Below, piece after piece: positions 7,812-16,429 of a stretch of DNA of 64,000 nucleotides. Below the pieces are notes generated by a model. It did no database searches. It was not told the DNA's origin and saw only the letters and a list, made by a program, of their open reading frames with translations. Position 1 is the first letter of the stretch, and every line of letters begins with the position of its first letter. Both the position numbers and the translations under genes were made by a program. Source of the DNA: Hymenobacter sp. BT188 (GTDB taxonomy: Bacteria > Bacteroidota > Bacteroidia > Cytophagales > Hymenobacteraceae); assembly GCF_014333585.1 (NCBI RefSeq), contig NZ_JACSCW010000004.1, positions 1 to 64,000 on the forward strand, given 5' to 3'.

Positions 7812-10457
7812 TTACTGAAGAACAGGTGCCAGCCCTATTGCTTGAGGTGCATTTGGTAGGCGAGCTACGACATCTGCTACCGAAATCGTGCCGGAGGCAG
7901 TTCTCCCCTGAACTTGCCCACATGTAGCATAACTATAAGCAAATCCAAGTTGAATAGCCAAGCGCGCATAACAGTCATTGAAATAACCATTTGGAAATAC
8001 CTCTAGTACCCTAAGCCCTTTGGGAGCCCATGTTATATTACTAAGACCCGCGCCATGAAGAGCGACAACTGTTCTAGCTTGACTAAATAGGTGTATTTGC
8101 TCGGCAAAGCTTAATTTTTCGCAGTAGACAATTTCGAAACCTCGCTCACGCAGAGCATTTTCTAGTTCTACCTCGTTGACCATAGCTCTCCTAGGTGCAT
8201 AACGCCGTGAGATATAAATGTCACGATAGCCAGAAGGCAATTGTTCGTAGTTAGGAATATAAGTTGCACGCAGTATCTCTACTGCTATTGGAGGCACAAA
8301 GCCTGCATCAACCTCAGTTTGTAATAGAAGTAAATTAGGAATCCGTACAGGTTCGTCAGCTATAATAATCCTTTGATTAAAGCTGCTACCTAAGCGTAAC
8401 TCTAAAGCTTGGTGTACAAACGCAGGATATTGTGTTGGAATCAAAATTCGAACCTCAGGAGCTAACTCTAATGCAGTAAGCAAATTAGGTAAGGTTTCGA
8501 AAAGCCAGTGAAAAAATGGTGAGGGTGCAGCTGCTACTACTAAGCCAGCCTCTGCGAGTTGAGTAGGACGCCGTGAGTGTAGTAAGTGTAAGTGTGGCAT
8601 TACATTGCCCCAGCCCATAAGCCGGCGCACATCACCTATACTTTCAGACAAGACATAGTCAGCATTCGGAAGCCATGTTAGCCCGTTGTCAGGAGCCACG
8701 CACACATCACAAAGCCAATATGCCAGCCGTGCTTCAAAGGCTTTATAGCGTCGAAAATAGGGTGGATAATGTTCGGGGAAATTATAGTATTGGGTGGTAG
8801 GTGCTGATAAGGTGCGCATAGTGCGTACATGTGGCTTAACTGCTTCCCAACCCCATACTTCTTCTAGGGAGCGTAAAGCGGTACCAGGCAAATTACCCAC
8901 CATAGAGCCCAGAAGCTTACGTTGGATTATTTGAGCCAACCGTACCCGCACTTTAGCCACGGTCAGGCGCATCTGGCTAAAAGGGCGGGCGTGCCGTAAA
9001 AAGCTCAGCTTGCTCAATACGTGTTCATCAAGTTGCATGCGGATTGGGCGATTGATGCTAACTGTTAGCATCCCAATTAGTAAAAATCCACAAAGCAATA
9101 TGTGAGCCAGCAACTGTACCAAGGCTGGTACCCCCGAACCGGTAAAAACTACTGTGAGCCCGTAAGAAACTGATCCTACTACTAAAGCAGTTACAACAGC
9201 TGGTAAGTAGGTCGAAACAATATCGAAGAAAGAATAACTTAAAAGGCGCCTGCCCGCTACTAGATAAGCTATATGACGTAGCACCTCCCCTACTAACATA
9301 GCCCCCGTCAGGCCTATCAGCCCGAAGCGACTAGCATAAATCATTAGTAAGGCCTGAACTACTACATAGCTGCCTTGTAAACCCAGCTTGAAGTTGAGAT
9401 CTGCCAGTGATTCAAATAAAATGCCCCCAAAAGTGGATAGCATATTTAGCCCTACAACAAAGGCCACGATCTTGACAATGGGAATTGCTTCAAGCCATTG
9501 ATCACCGAGCATTACTTTGACCAATGGTTCAGCTGTAGTGGCTATGCCTACACAGGTAGGTAATACTACGTAACTCGTAAGGGAGAGAGTGGTTAGATAA
9601 GATTGGCATAATTGCTTACGATCGTTTTGTAGGGTACTGAAGGCTGGCAATAATACCCGCGCTATGCTCGTCGTCATGTTATGCACAGGTAGATACACTA
9701 GCATAAATGCTCTATTATAAATACCAACCATGCGCACGCCCAGCAAGCGGCCAATGAATAACTGGTCTAGGTTAGCTCCAAGAAATTCCAGAAAGCTTAT
9801 GACTGAAACCTTACCACCAAAAGCAAATAGCGGCTTAAATACACTCCAACTAAAAAGTGGGCGTATGCTATGACGGACATTCCAATAGGCCAGTATACCT
9901 AATAAGATGCCTTGAGTAATTGTTGCTCCCAGCAAACTCCATACACCATGGCCCCGAAAAGCCATCCCTAAACCTACACCACCGTAAGAAATTATATAGG
10001 AGGCAACCTCTATTTTGCTGAGGGTCTCGAAGGCCATACGACGCTTGAGCAAGCTAACAGCCGTAGCCGATAGGCCGGTAATTAACAAGCTTACCGCCAT
10101 TACCTGCAGAATTGGTACGACGTGGGGGTTCTTAAAATAGAGTGGAACTATAGGAGCTGCAAACCAGAGTATTGTGGTGCATGTAATTCCAAGCAGAACC
10201 GATACCGTAAAGGCTACGCGTACATCATCGTCGCTCAACTCGGTACGTTGAATTAGGGCTTGCTCCAAGCCCATTTGAGCGAAATAGCTGCCAAAGCTTA
10301 ACACAACTCCAGCCATTCCGACTAAGCCAAAATCGGCCGGAGTAAGCAAGCGCGACATTAAGGCACTGTAGCCTACCTGCATCGCGGCAATCGCGAAGGT
10401 GGCTGTCGTGGTCCATTTAATGCTGTGCAGGATACGTGAGGATAGATTCTGACTCAT
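7812..10457 (-). CDS. Polysaccharide flippase fused to a GT61 glycosyltransferase
   Basis: One uninterrupted 881-residue reading frame holding two normally separate proteins. Residues 1 to about 475 form a MOP-superfamily Wzx/WzxC-type flippase with a dozen or more membrane segments (MSRLLTPADFGLVGMAG near the N-terminus is typical). Residues about 476-575 are a basic linker. Residues about 580-870 match GT61 (DUF563): FFHWLFETLPNLL, YISRRYAPRRAMVNE and ALHGAGLSNITWAPKG in the expected order. The start is the ATG at 10457; an earlier GTG adds two residues. Expected activity is export of a lipid-linked oligosaccharide plus sugar transfer. The GT61 half would sit on the cytoplasmic side if the flippase part has an even number of helices. 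It lies between the Wzc-like kinase gene and further transferase genes. Confidence 0.88.
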   Translation of the reverse strand: MSQNLSSRILHSIKWTTTATFAIAAMQVGYSALMSRLLTPADFGLVGMAGVVLSFGSYFAQMGLEQALIQRTELSDDDVRVAFTVSVLLGITCTTILWFAAPIVPLYFKNPHVVPILQVMAVSLLITGLSATAVSLLKRRMAFETLSKIEVASYIISYGGVGLGMAFRGHGVWSLLGATITQGILLGILAYWNVRHSIRPLFSWSVFKPLFAFGGKVSVISFLEFLGANLDQLFIGRLLGVRMVGIYNRAFMLVYLPVHNMTTSIARVLLPAFSTLQNDRKQLCQSYLTTLSLTSYVVLPTCVGIATTAEPLVKVMLGDQWLEAIPIVKIVAFVVGLNMLSTFGGILFESLADLNFKLGLQGSYVVVQALLMIYASRFGLIGLTGAMLVGEVLRHIAYLVAGRRLLSYSFFDIVSTYLPAVVTALVVGSVSYGLTVVFTGSGVPALVQLLAHILLCGFLLIGMLTVSINRPIRMQLDEHVLSKLSFLRHARPFSQMRLTVAKVRVRLAQIIQRKLLGSMVGNLPGTALRSLEEVWGWEAVKPHVRTMRTLSAPTTQYYNFPEHYPPYFRRYKAFEARLAYWLCDVCVAPDNGLTWLPNADYVLSESIGDVRRLMGWGNVMPHLHLLHSRRPTQLAEAGLVVAAAPSPFFHWLFETLPNLLTALELAPEVRILIPTQYPAFVHQALELRLGSSFNQRIIIADEPVRIPNLLLLQTEVDAGFVPPIAVEILRATYIPNYEQLPSGYRDIYISRRYAPRRAMVNEVELENALRERGFEIVYCEKLSFAEQIHLFSQARTVVALHGAGLSNITWAPKGLRVLEVFPNGYFNDCYARLAIQLGFAYSYATCGQVQGRTASGTISVADVVARLPNAPQAIGLAPVLQ

Positions 10458-10513
10458 TGACACAGGAAATCTGGGAGCAAAACTGTCAAGCTCGACAGTT
10501 ACGCATGGCGAAT

Positions 10514-12898
10514 TTAAGCTGTGTAGTAAGCCGATTCGCGCTTATAGCGGTACTCGTAAGTAGATGAGAAATTAACGCCATTCAGTAATACATAAAGCTG
10601 CTGGTTGCCGGTTTGGCGCTGAGCCAAGTCCTGTACTTGCGATAGCATATTGCGCTGTGTATAACGATGGCGAACCACAAAGATCGTAACATCAGTGTAT
10701 TGATTCAGAATATAATACTCTGATACGAGGCCCAAAGGAGGAGCATCCACAATTACATAATCATAGGATTTACGCAACTCAGCTATCAGTGTAGCCATGC
10801 GTGGCATTTCCAGCAGCTCTAAAGCATTTTCAGGTATGGGGCCCGCAGCTAGAATAGTCAGATTAGGAATATCAGGCTGCTGTATGGCTTCAGCCAAAGA
10901 ACATTCCCCATTCAAATAAGAAGATAAGCCTGCATGACGGGAGTCAAAACCAAAGTAGCCCGCGACGGTAGGCTTACGCATATCTGTCTCAATCAGAATA
11001 GTGCGTCTGCCGGAAAGAGCTAATTCGGCAGCCAAATTGGTACAGCAAAATGTCTTGCCTTCACCGGAAGTCGAGGAGGTAAAGCCTATAACACGTCGAT
11101 CTGGCCCAGCCGCTACATATTGCAGATTTACGCGTACTGTACGGAATGATTCTGTTACAGCGGAGCGTGGCATCTCCATCCGGGCTAATCGAATTTTACG
11201 ACCAGCATCGGCTATCAGACCCAGGAATGGAGCATTTGTAACGCGCTTGAGCTCATCAGCACTTTGAACAGTTTGAGCAGTGCGGTCGCGCAAAAGAAGA
11301 AAGCCAGCAGGAAGCATTAGCCCAGCCAATACGGCAAACATATACAATTGTTTGCCTTTGGGACTTTCCGGGGTACTATCAGACAATTGAGCGCGGTCTA
11401 CTATTTTCTTGTCGCTCACGTTCGTCGCCAGCATCAAGGCTGCCTCCGTCCGCTTCTGCATTAGGAAGTTATAGTTTTGATCATTCAGAGTACTTTGAGT
11501 GCGTAAACGAGCCATCTGCCGCTCATTTTCCGGCATCTGATTAATTGCTGTTTTGATAGAAGCCAAGCGACTAGTTATATCAGCAAGGGTTGCATCAGAA
11601 GAGCGTATTAAACCAGTAAGGCTGCGTTGGAGCGACTGACGACGGCTCTGAATTCGGCTGTCTAAGGCCTGTAATACCGGGTTATCATCATTCGCACTTA
11701 CAGCCAAACCAGCCCGCTGGCTGGTAAGCTGTGCCAAGTCGCTGAGCTGGTTATCGAGTACCGGATCATTTACGCCTGCGCTTGCCCATGTGCTAACCGC
11801 CTCTTCACTCGAATTGGTACGAAGGGCACTTAAAACGCTCTCATATGTGCGCCGGGTAGCCAACAATTGGGCCTTCTGACTTTCTAACTCGCTAATCTTG
11901 CCTATGCCTGAGCTTGATTGAACGCCAACGTCAACCATGCCGCGTGAAGCTCTGAAGGAGGCAAGTGCGGCTTCTGAACGCCGTAGAGAATCGGCAACCT
12001 TCGTGATCTGTGATTCGATGAACTCAAAGGTCTTACTGCCTTTTCGATTCTTATCAATAAGGTCGTTAAGCACATACGTTTCCATGAGGGTATTCAGGAA
12101 GCGCGTTTCCTTACTCGCTACAGATCCTTTACTCGTGAGCCGTAGTACTCGAGCAAAACGCTCCGTAGGCTCTACAATCAACTTGGCCTGGTACTCATTA
12201 ACCAACGCATCCGGATGATTGATAACGAAATATCGCTTGGCTACCTTAGGTAATGACCTAATAGAATCAGTTGGTGTGATGGTAAGAGTTAGGTGTGGGG
12301 TACGTAAAAGTTGGCCAGGACGCACTACTTCGTTAATAGCAAAGTCGTCGATAGTTTCCAACACCTTACCTGTGCGCATATCGGTTAGGTAGGCTTTATC
12401 TGCCTCACCTTGAATATGGTAAAACCCATCGGGACGTAACTCCAGAAATAGAGACACTCCGGTTACCTGGGGGGCAATTGTATCGAGCTTTACCGTGTAA
12501 CCGGCATCCTGATAATGCTCCTGAACTTTTAAGTCGCCGAGCTTATTAACAATTGAGTTAGTGACGTCAAAGTATGATACCGCAAAGTCAAGCTTTTTGA
12601 GTGTCTGCTGTACCAGCGAAGCAGAAGTAAGCACACTTATCTCATCTTCAACACTGGTTAAGTCATTCCGGCTTTCGTTGGGCGTAAGCACCTCCTGAGC
12701 CTGACGGGAGCCTGGTGTAGCGCGATCGGCTAGTTGAATGGTGGAGTGAAAACGGTATACTGGTGACGTGGTCTGAACCTTGAGCCAGGTGGCAGCCAGC
12801 AACACGATTGGTATAATGACAAAAAGATACCAATAGCGACCGAATTTGAAGAGCAAATTGCTCAGGTTCAGCTCATCCGAAGATTCCTGCTTATTCAT
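10514..12898 (-). CDS. Wzc-like polysaccharide co-polymerase with BY-kinase domain
   Basis: 794 residues. The N-terminal Wzz domain has a transmembrane helix at about 19-37, followed by a long periplasmic coiled-coil region (about 290-470) and a second helix at about 519-536. The C-terminal cytoplasmic bacterial tyrosine kinase carries Walker A SGEGKT (611-616), Walker A' ILIETDMRKP (634-643) and Walker B VIVDAPP (715-721). The tail is tyrosine-rich (Y781, Y783, Y785, Y791, Y792), the usual autophosphorylation cluster. It controls chain length and export of the polysaccharide together with the Wza-like lipoprotein encoded upstream (13002-13784). Kinase and co-polymerase are in one chain, as in proteobacterial Wzc. 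Confidence 0.93.
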   Translation of the reverse strand: MNKQESSDELNLSNLLFKFGRYWYLFVIIPIVLLAATWLKVQTTSPVYRFHSTIQLADRATPGSRQAQEVLTPNESRNDLTSVEDEISVLTSASLVQQTLKKLDFAVSYFDVTNSIVNKLGDLKVQEHYQDAGYTVKLDTIAPQVTGVSLFLELRPDGFYHIQGEADKAYLTDMRTGKVLETIDDFAINEVVRPGQLLRTPHLTLTITPTDSIRSLPKVAKRYFVINHPDALVNEYQAKLIVEPTERFARVLRLTSKGSVASKETRFLNTLMETYVLNDLIDKNRKGSKTFEFIESQITKVADSLRRSEAALASFRASRGMVDVGVQSSSGIGKISELESQKAQLLATRRTYESVLSALRTNSSEEAVSTWASAGVNDPVLDNQLSDLAQLTSQRAGLAVSANDDNPVLQALDSRIQSRRQSLQRSLTGLIRSSDATLADITSRLASIKTAINQMPENERQMARLRTQSTLNDQNYNFLMQKRTEAALMLATNVSDKKIVDRAQLSDSTPESPKGKQLYMFAVLAGLMLPAGFLLLRDRTAQTVQSADELKRVTNAPFLGLIADAGRKIRLARMEMPRSAVTESFRTVRVNLQYVAAGPDRRVIGFTSSTSGEGKTFCCTNLAAELALSGRRTILIETDMRKPTVAGYFGFDSRHAGLSSYLNGECSLAEAIQQPDIPNLTILAAGPIPENALELLEMPRMATLIAELRKSYDYVIVDAPPLGLVSEYYILNQYTDVTIFVVRHRYTQRNMLSQVQDLAQRQTGNQQLYVLLNGVNFSSTYEYRYKRESAYYTA

Positions 12899-13001
12899 CT
12901 GGGTAACTGAAAAGGAAAAAGCCTGCGTTTATATACAAGGTACGTACTAAAGATTGAGGCAGCTATTGTGTCAGTAAAGCACTAGCTTTCTTTAGTTTAT
13001 A

Positions 13002-13784
13002 TTACCTGTTCGCAGATATAATTAGGTTTGTTATTACGGCTATTGTAGTCAAGCCCGCGAATACGAGGCTTAGGTTGTTGAGGTTAGCCCGCTGGGTGAG
13101 CGCAGACTCCGGTTCCACATACACGGCATCGTTTGGCTGCAGGTAGAAATAAGGTGATGAAAGCAAATTCGGTTTCGTAAGGTTCAGCAATACTACTTCT
13201 GAGCCAGTTGGGGTCTGGCGGATCAATTTAACGTTGCGACGGTTACCTAACGGGGTAAGATCACCAGCTAGGCCAAGGGCTTCCAGTATGGTAGCCTGTG
13301 GGTTTTGGATAAAGAAGTAGCCAGGGTTCCTGACCTCACCCAAAACGGTGATTTTGAAGCTGACCAATTTAACCGAAGCGGTTGCGCCCCGTACATAGTT
13401 GTTTACTGCATTCTGGATGACGCGCTGGGCTTCTGATACTGTAAGCCCTCGAACGGGTAGACGACCAGCAGTGGGCAGCGTAATATTGCCCCCCGCATCG
13501 ATAACATAACCGTTCGTGTACTGGGAGCCAGGGTCACCGTTGATAAAGTTTCCTTGGCCAGTATTCAGATTAAACACCTGTGTCAGTTCAGGCTGTGCAC
13601 TTTGCACTGTAATATTTAGTACATCATTCGTCGCGAGCTTGTACTCTTGACGCTCATTGGTTATTGCTTTGGCCTGAGTGCTGGAATAATCTGAGTCCTG
13701 TAAATAGCTGATGTCCTTGGTTGAAACACAGGAGGTTATACCGCTAAGTAATAGAATGGCGAATGCGTAGAGAGGACGGATCAT
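13002..13784 (-). CDS. Wza-like polysaccharide export lipoprotein
   Basis: 260-residue outer-membrane-directed lipoprotein: hydrophobic signal ending in LLSGITSC with the acylated cysteine at C19. Then comes a Poly_export domain (YKLATNDVLNITV about 48-60, VIDAGGNITLPTAGRLPVRGLT about 94-115), an SLBB-type segment (ITVLGEVRNPGYFFIQ) and a C-terminal hydrophobic helix (about 235-256), as in Bacteroidota EpsA/BexD-like proteins. It is the first gene of the minus-strand cluster in this window and probably sits next to the main promoter, within the AT-rich gap 13785-14099. It is expected to form the export channel engaged by the Wzc-like kinase. Confidence 0.92.
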   Translation of the reverse strand: MIRPLYAFAILLLSGITSCVSTKDISYLQDSDYSSTQAKAITNERQEYKLATNDVLNITVQSAQPELTQVFNLNTGQGNFINGDPGSQYTNGYVIDAGGNITLPTAGRLPVRGLTVSEAQRVIQNAVNNYVRGATASVKLVSFKITVLGEVRNPGYFFIQNPQATILEALGLAGDLTPLGNRRNVKLIRQTPTGSEVVLLNLTKPNLLSSPYFYLQPNDAVYVEPESALTQRANLNNLSLVFAGLTTIAVITNLIISANR

Positions 13785-14099
13785 AAAAAAAGCGGTGTGT
13801 TCTTGAAAGAGTAGAGTGGAGAAGAATGAGAGGCAGGAGCAAAAAGCAGGCGAAACTGTAAAAATGACAAGCTTATTTAGTACTATATAGTAAAAGTAAT
13901 TTGAATTCTATCCTATATCAAGAAATAGTTAAATATTTATAATAAAATTTTGTACTTAACAATTTCAGGTAGTTACGGATTTACAACACTAAAGTTTTTT
14001 GGCTTTGTCAAATGAAGGTCAAAATCAGCTTTCCACCATTCAGTAAGAGCCACTCGGGGACAAATCACTGTTCCTAAACGGCGGTTCGTATACTTGTCT
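13785..14099. other. AT-rich divergent intergenic region
   Basis: About 315 bp between the minus-strand polysaccharide cluster and the plus-strand response regulator gene. It is clearly AT-richer than its surroundings (for example 13898-13960) and must hold both divergent promoters, but I found no clean TAnnTTTG/TTTG pair on either strand. One CTTAAC lies near 13955, but no repeated 11-bp boxes like those before SulP. No convincing small gene is present. Confidence 0.5.
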
Positions 14100-14777
14100 A
14101 TGAGAATTTTGTTGGTAGAAGATGAGCCCAAAGTTGCGGCCTTCTTACATAAAGGCTTAACTGAACAGCAGCACACCGTAGAGGTAGCAACCGACGGCCC
14201 AACCGGCTTGCGACGGGCTTTGGCTGAACCTTACGATTTGCTGATTCTGGATAATCTGCTGCCTGGCCTCAACGGCTTAGATGTGTGTCGGCAGGTGCGT
14301 ACTCAGAATTCTGCGGTTTCTATTCTGATGCTCACGGCGCTGGGCGAAACGGATGATAAGATTCGGGGGCTTGATGCTGGCGCCGACGACTATCTGGTGA
14401 AGCCCTTTGCCTTTCAGGAGTTGCTGGCGCGTATCCGGGCCTTGGTGCGGCGGCGCCACGAGAGCCCTTCACCGGAAATTATTTTGCGCCTAGCCGATCT
14501 AACTTTGGATCCGGGCCGCAAGTTGGTGCAGCGGGCCGGCCAAACTATTCAGTTAACGGCCCGTGAGTTTGCTTTGCTGGAATACCTGCTCCGCAACCAA
14601 GAGCGGGTGGTGTCGCGGGTCGATATTCTGGAGCAAGTTTGGGAAACATCGTTTGATACCGGGTCCAACGTTATTGACGTGTATATCAACTTCTTGCGCA
14701 AGAAAATTGATAAGGATTTCTCTCCCAAGCTTATTCACACTTTGGTAGGAATGGGCTATGTGATGAAGGAGGAATAG
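14100..14777 (+). CDS. OmpR/PhoB-family response regulator
   Basis: 225 residues starting at the ATG at 14100; a TTG six bases earlier is less likely. The receiver domain has the acidic pocket EDE (7-9), phospho-acceptor D51 (ILDNLLPG) and switch lysine K101 (DYLVKPF). The C-terminal winged helix (about 128-225) includes LTAREFALLEYLLRN and VIDVYINFLRKKID, the OmpR/PhoB DNA-binding signature. It resembles CusR/PmrA-type regulators. The histidine kinase gene follows after 78 bp. The 11-bp spaced boxes at 16307-16345 are a plausible target. A GGGGGGCTTTTTAG word lies directly after its stop (14781). Confidence 0.93.
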   Translation: MRILLVEDEPKVAAFLHKGLTEQQHTVEVATDGPTGLRRALAEPYDLLILDNLLPGLNGLDVCRQVRTQNSAVSILMLTALGETDDKIRGLDAGADDYLVKPFAFQELLARIRALVRRRHESPSPEIILRLADLTLDPGRKLVQRAGQTIQLTAREFALLEYLLRNQERVVSRVDILEQVWETSFDTGSNVIDVYINFLRKKIDKDFSPKLIHTLVGMGYVMKEE

Positions 14778-14855
14778 GGCGGGGGGCTTTTTAGTACTGA
14801 CAGCGACAGAACTGTTCCCTTGGCACAGCAGTAGCGCATTATTTAGTATTCTCTT

Positions 14856-16268
14856 ATGACCATTCGGACGCGTCTGGCGCTACAGTTTGCTGCCATTCTG
14901 GCCGTCACGCTGTTGGTGTTCTCGCTGGTGATTTATTATTTCACCTACCAATCACGCCAGGAGTTTTTTACCGCCAATCTGTTGGCTCGCACACGCGTGG
15001 TAGCGCACGTCTATCTGGATGGCACCAACCGGACGAACGCCGCCAGTCGGGCTTCGTACCGGCGTTACCTGCGGCAGTTCTATCGTACACTGCCTGAAGA
15101 GGAGGCGCGGGTTTACGATTCGAATAACAAAGTGGTATTTCAGGAAGGGCAGGTTCGACAGGAGCCGGTTCCATTAGAGTTGCTAAGAGCAGTTCGTCAG
15201 AATCGGACACCTGTTGTTGTGGAGAAAGAGTTTCGCCAGACTATTGGCGTGCTTTACCACGATGCTGAGCGTGGGGACTTTGTAGTCGTTGCTTCTTCCC
15301 TCGATGCAGATAGTCAGCAAAAGCTCAGTAGTTTACAGCGTATTCTGTTGGGGGGCTTTTTGGCATCGCTAAGCATAGTAGGTCTTGGGGGCTGGTTTTT
15401 CGCTCGGCAAGCCCTGCGCCCTATGCAGCGGATTGTGCAAGAAGTAGATGCCATTACGGCTTCCGACCTGCACCGTCGCCTGTCGCAGGCTGATGGCCAG
15501 GACGAAGTATCACACTTGGCTCAGCGCTTCAATAGTCTGCTCGATCGGCTCGAAACGGCATTCGCTGGGCAGCGTACTTTTGTGCGCGATGCCTCCCATG
15601 AGCTCCGAACACCACTGGCTGCCCTCATGGGTGAGTTAGAGGTTGCCCTGCTTCAGAAACGAACTCCCGACGAGTATCGGCGCACCTTACGTAGCACGCT
15701 CGATGCGGCCCGCCTGCTCAGCAACCTCACCAACGGCCTGCTCCAGATAGCGCGTGCCTCCGACGACCCGTCACAAATTACACTTGGCTTGGTCCGGCTG
15801 GATGAGCTGTTGTTGCAGGCTCATGAGGAAATGCAGCGCCGCCAGCCTACCTGTCGCATAGATTTAGCCTTTAATGAGAACGCCAAAGCGGAACATGACG
15901 CCCTGTTTGAAGTGCGCGGCAATGAAGCTTTGCTGCTGGCTGCTATTCTTAACGTATTGGAAAATGCCTGTAAATTTTCCCGCGATTCGAAAAAGCCTAT
16001 CATGGCAACCCTCAGCTCTACCGGAAATCGTGTTACGCTTGAGGTGCTGGACTATGGCTTGGGGATGAATGAGGCAGATCGCCAGCAGGTTTTCGTGCCT
16101 TTTTTCCGGGCCGAAACAGTACGGGATGTCCCGGGTCATGGAATCGGATTGCCGTTAACTGCCAAAATAATGAGTTTGCACTGCGGATCGGTGCAGGTAG
16201 AGAGCCAGTTGAATATTGGTACCCTCGTAAGGCTGACTTGGCCTATTTCTTCTGTAGTTAAGGTTTAA
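14856..16268 (+). CDS. Sensor histidine kinase (HAMP, HisKA, HATPase)
   Basis: 470 residues. Transmembrane helix 1 lies at about 8-29, a periplasmic sensor loop of about 130 residues follows, and helix 2 is at about 161-184. Then come HAMP (about 185-236), HisKA with FVRDASHELRTPLAAL (H248 phospho-acceptor), and HATPase_c with N-box NVLENACKFS and G-box motifs DYGLGMN and GHGIGLPL. Size and arrangement fit the CusS/PmrB group. It pairs with the response regulator gene directly upstream. The signal is unknown. The short sensor loop has no metal-binding cluster that I can see. A TTGGGGGGCTTTTTGG word encodes the LGGFL segment of helix 2. Confidence 0.93.
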   Translation: MTIRTRLALQFAAILAVTLLVFSLVIYYFTYQSRQEFFTANLLARTRVVAHVYLDGTNRTNAASRASYRRYLRQFYRTLPEEEARVYDSNNKVVFQEGQVRQEPVPLELLRAVRQNRTPVVVEKEFRQTIGVLYHDAERGDFVVVASSLDADSQQKLSSLQRILLGGFLASLSIVGLGGWFFARQALRPMQRIVQEVDAITASDLHRRLSQADGQDEVSHLAQRFNSLLDRLETAFAGQRTFVRDASHELRTPLAALMGELEVALLQKRTPDEYRRTLRSTLDAARLLSNLTNGLLQIARASDDPSQITLGLVRLDELLLQAHEEMQRRQPTCRIDLAFNENAKAEHDALFEVRGNEALLLAAILNVLENACKFSRDSKKPIMATLSSTGNRVTLEVLDYGLGMNEADRQQVFVPFFRAETVRDVPGHGIGLPLTAKIMSLHCGSVQVESQLNIGTLVRLTWPISSVVKV

Positions 16269-16306
16269 GAATACGTTTTATGTGAGGGTTACTGACAGGT
16301 TAAACG

Positions 16307-16345
16307 TTTTAATCTTATTTTAATTCTATTTTAACCGAATCTTAA
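16307..16345 (+). promoter_or_regulatory. Four direct repeats at 11-bp spacing, probable OmpR-family operator
   Basis: TTTTAA occurs at 16307, 16318 and 16329, and TCTTAA at 16340. The spacing is exactly 11 bp each time, one DNA turn. This is the geometry bound by OmpR/PhoB-family dimers in tandem, and YTTAA-N6-YTTAA is close to the known PmrA/QseB box. The array lies between the end of the histidine kinase gene and a TAGGTTTG -7 element for SulP, so the neighbouring response regulator probably controls the SulP-carbonic anhydrase pair. The repeats are seen directly; the binding is inferred. Confidence 0.7.
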
Positions 16346-16356
16346 CGGCTGGAGGA

Positions 16357-16364
16357 TAGGTTTG
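16357..16364 (+). promoter_or_regulatory. Candidate -7 element (TAGGTTTG) for SulP
   Basis: TAGGTTTG matches the Bacteroidota -7 consensus TAnnTTTG and lies 66 bp before the SulP ATG. The -33 region has TTTTAA from the last operator boxes instead of a clean TTTG. That fits an activator-dependent promoter in which the regulator overlaps the -33 site. Confidence 0.55.
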
Positions 16365-16429
16365 TATCGTATTGAAATCCTGCATCAGCAATAGTTGCTG
16401 GCAGTTGTCATACTTACGATGCCTCTTCC

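Noticed and set aside
7812..10457. Two genes joined by a frameshift
   Set aside because: There is a single continuous frame with no internal stop, and the linker is long and basic. A sequencing error can only be excluded from raw reads, so this remains in the finding as a test.
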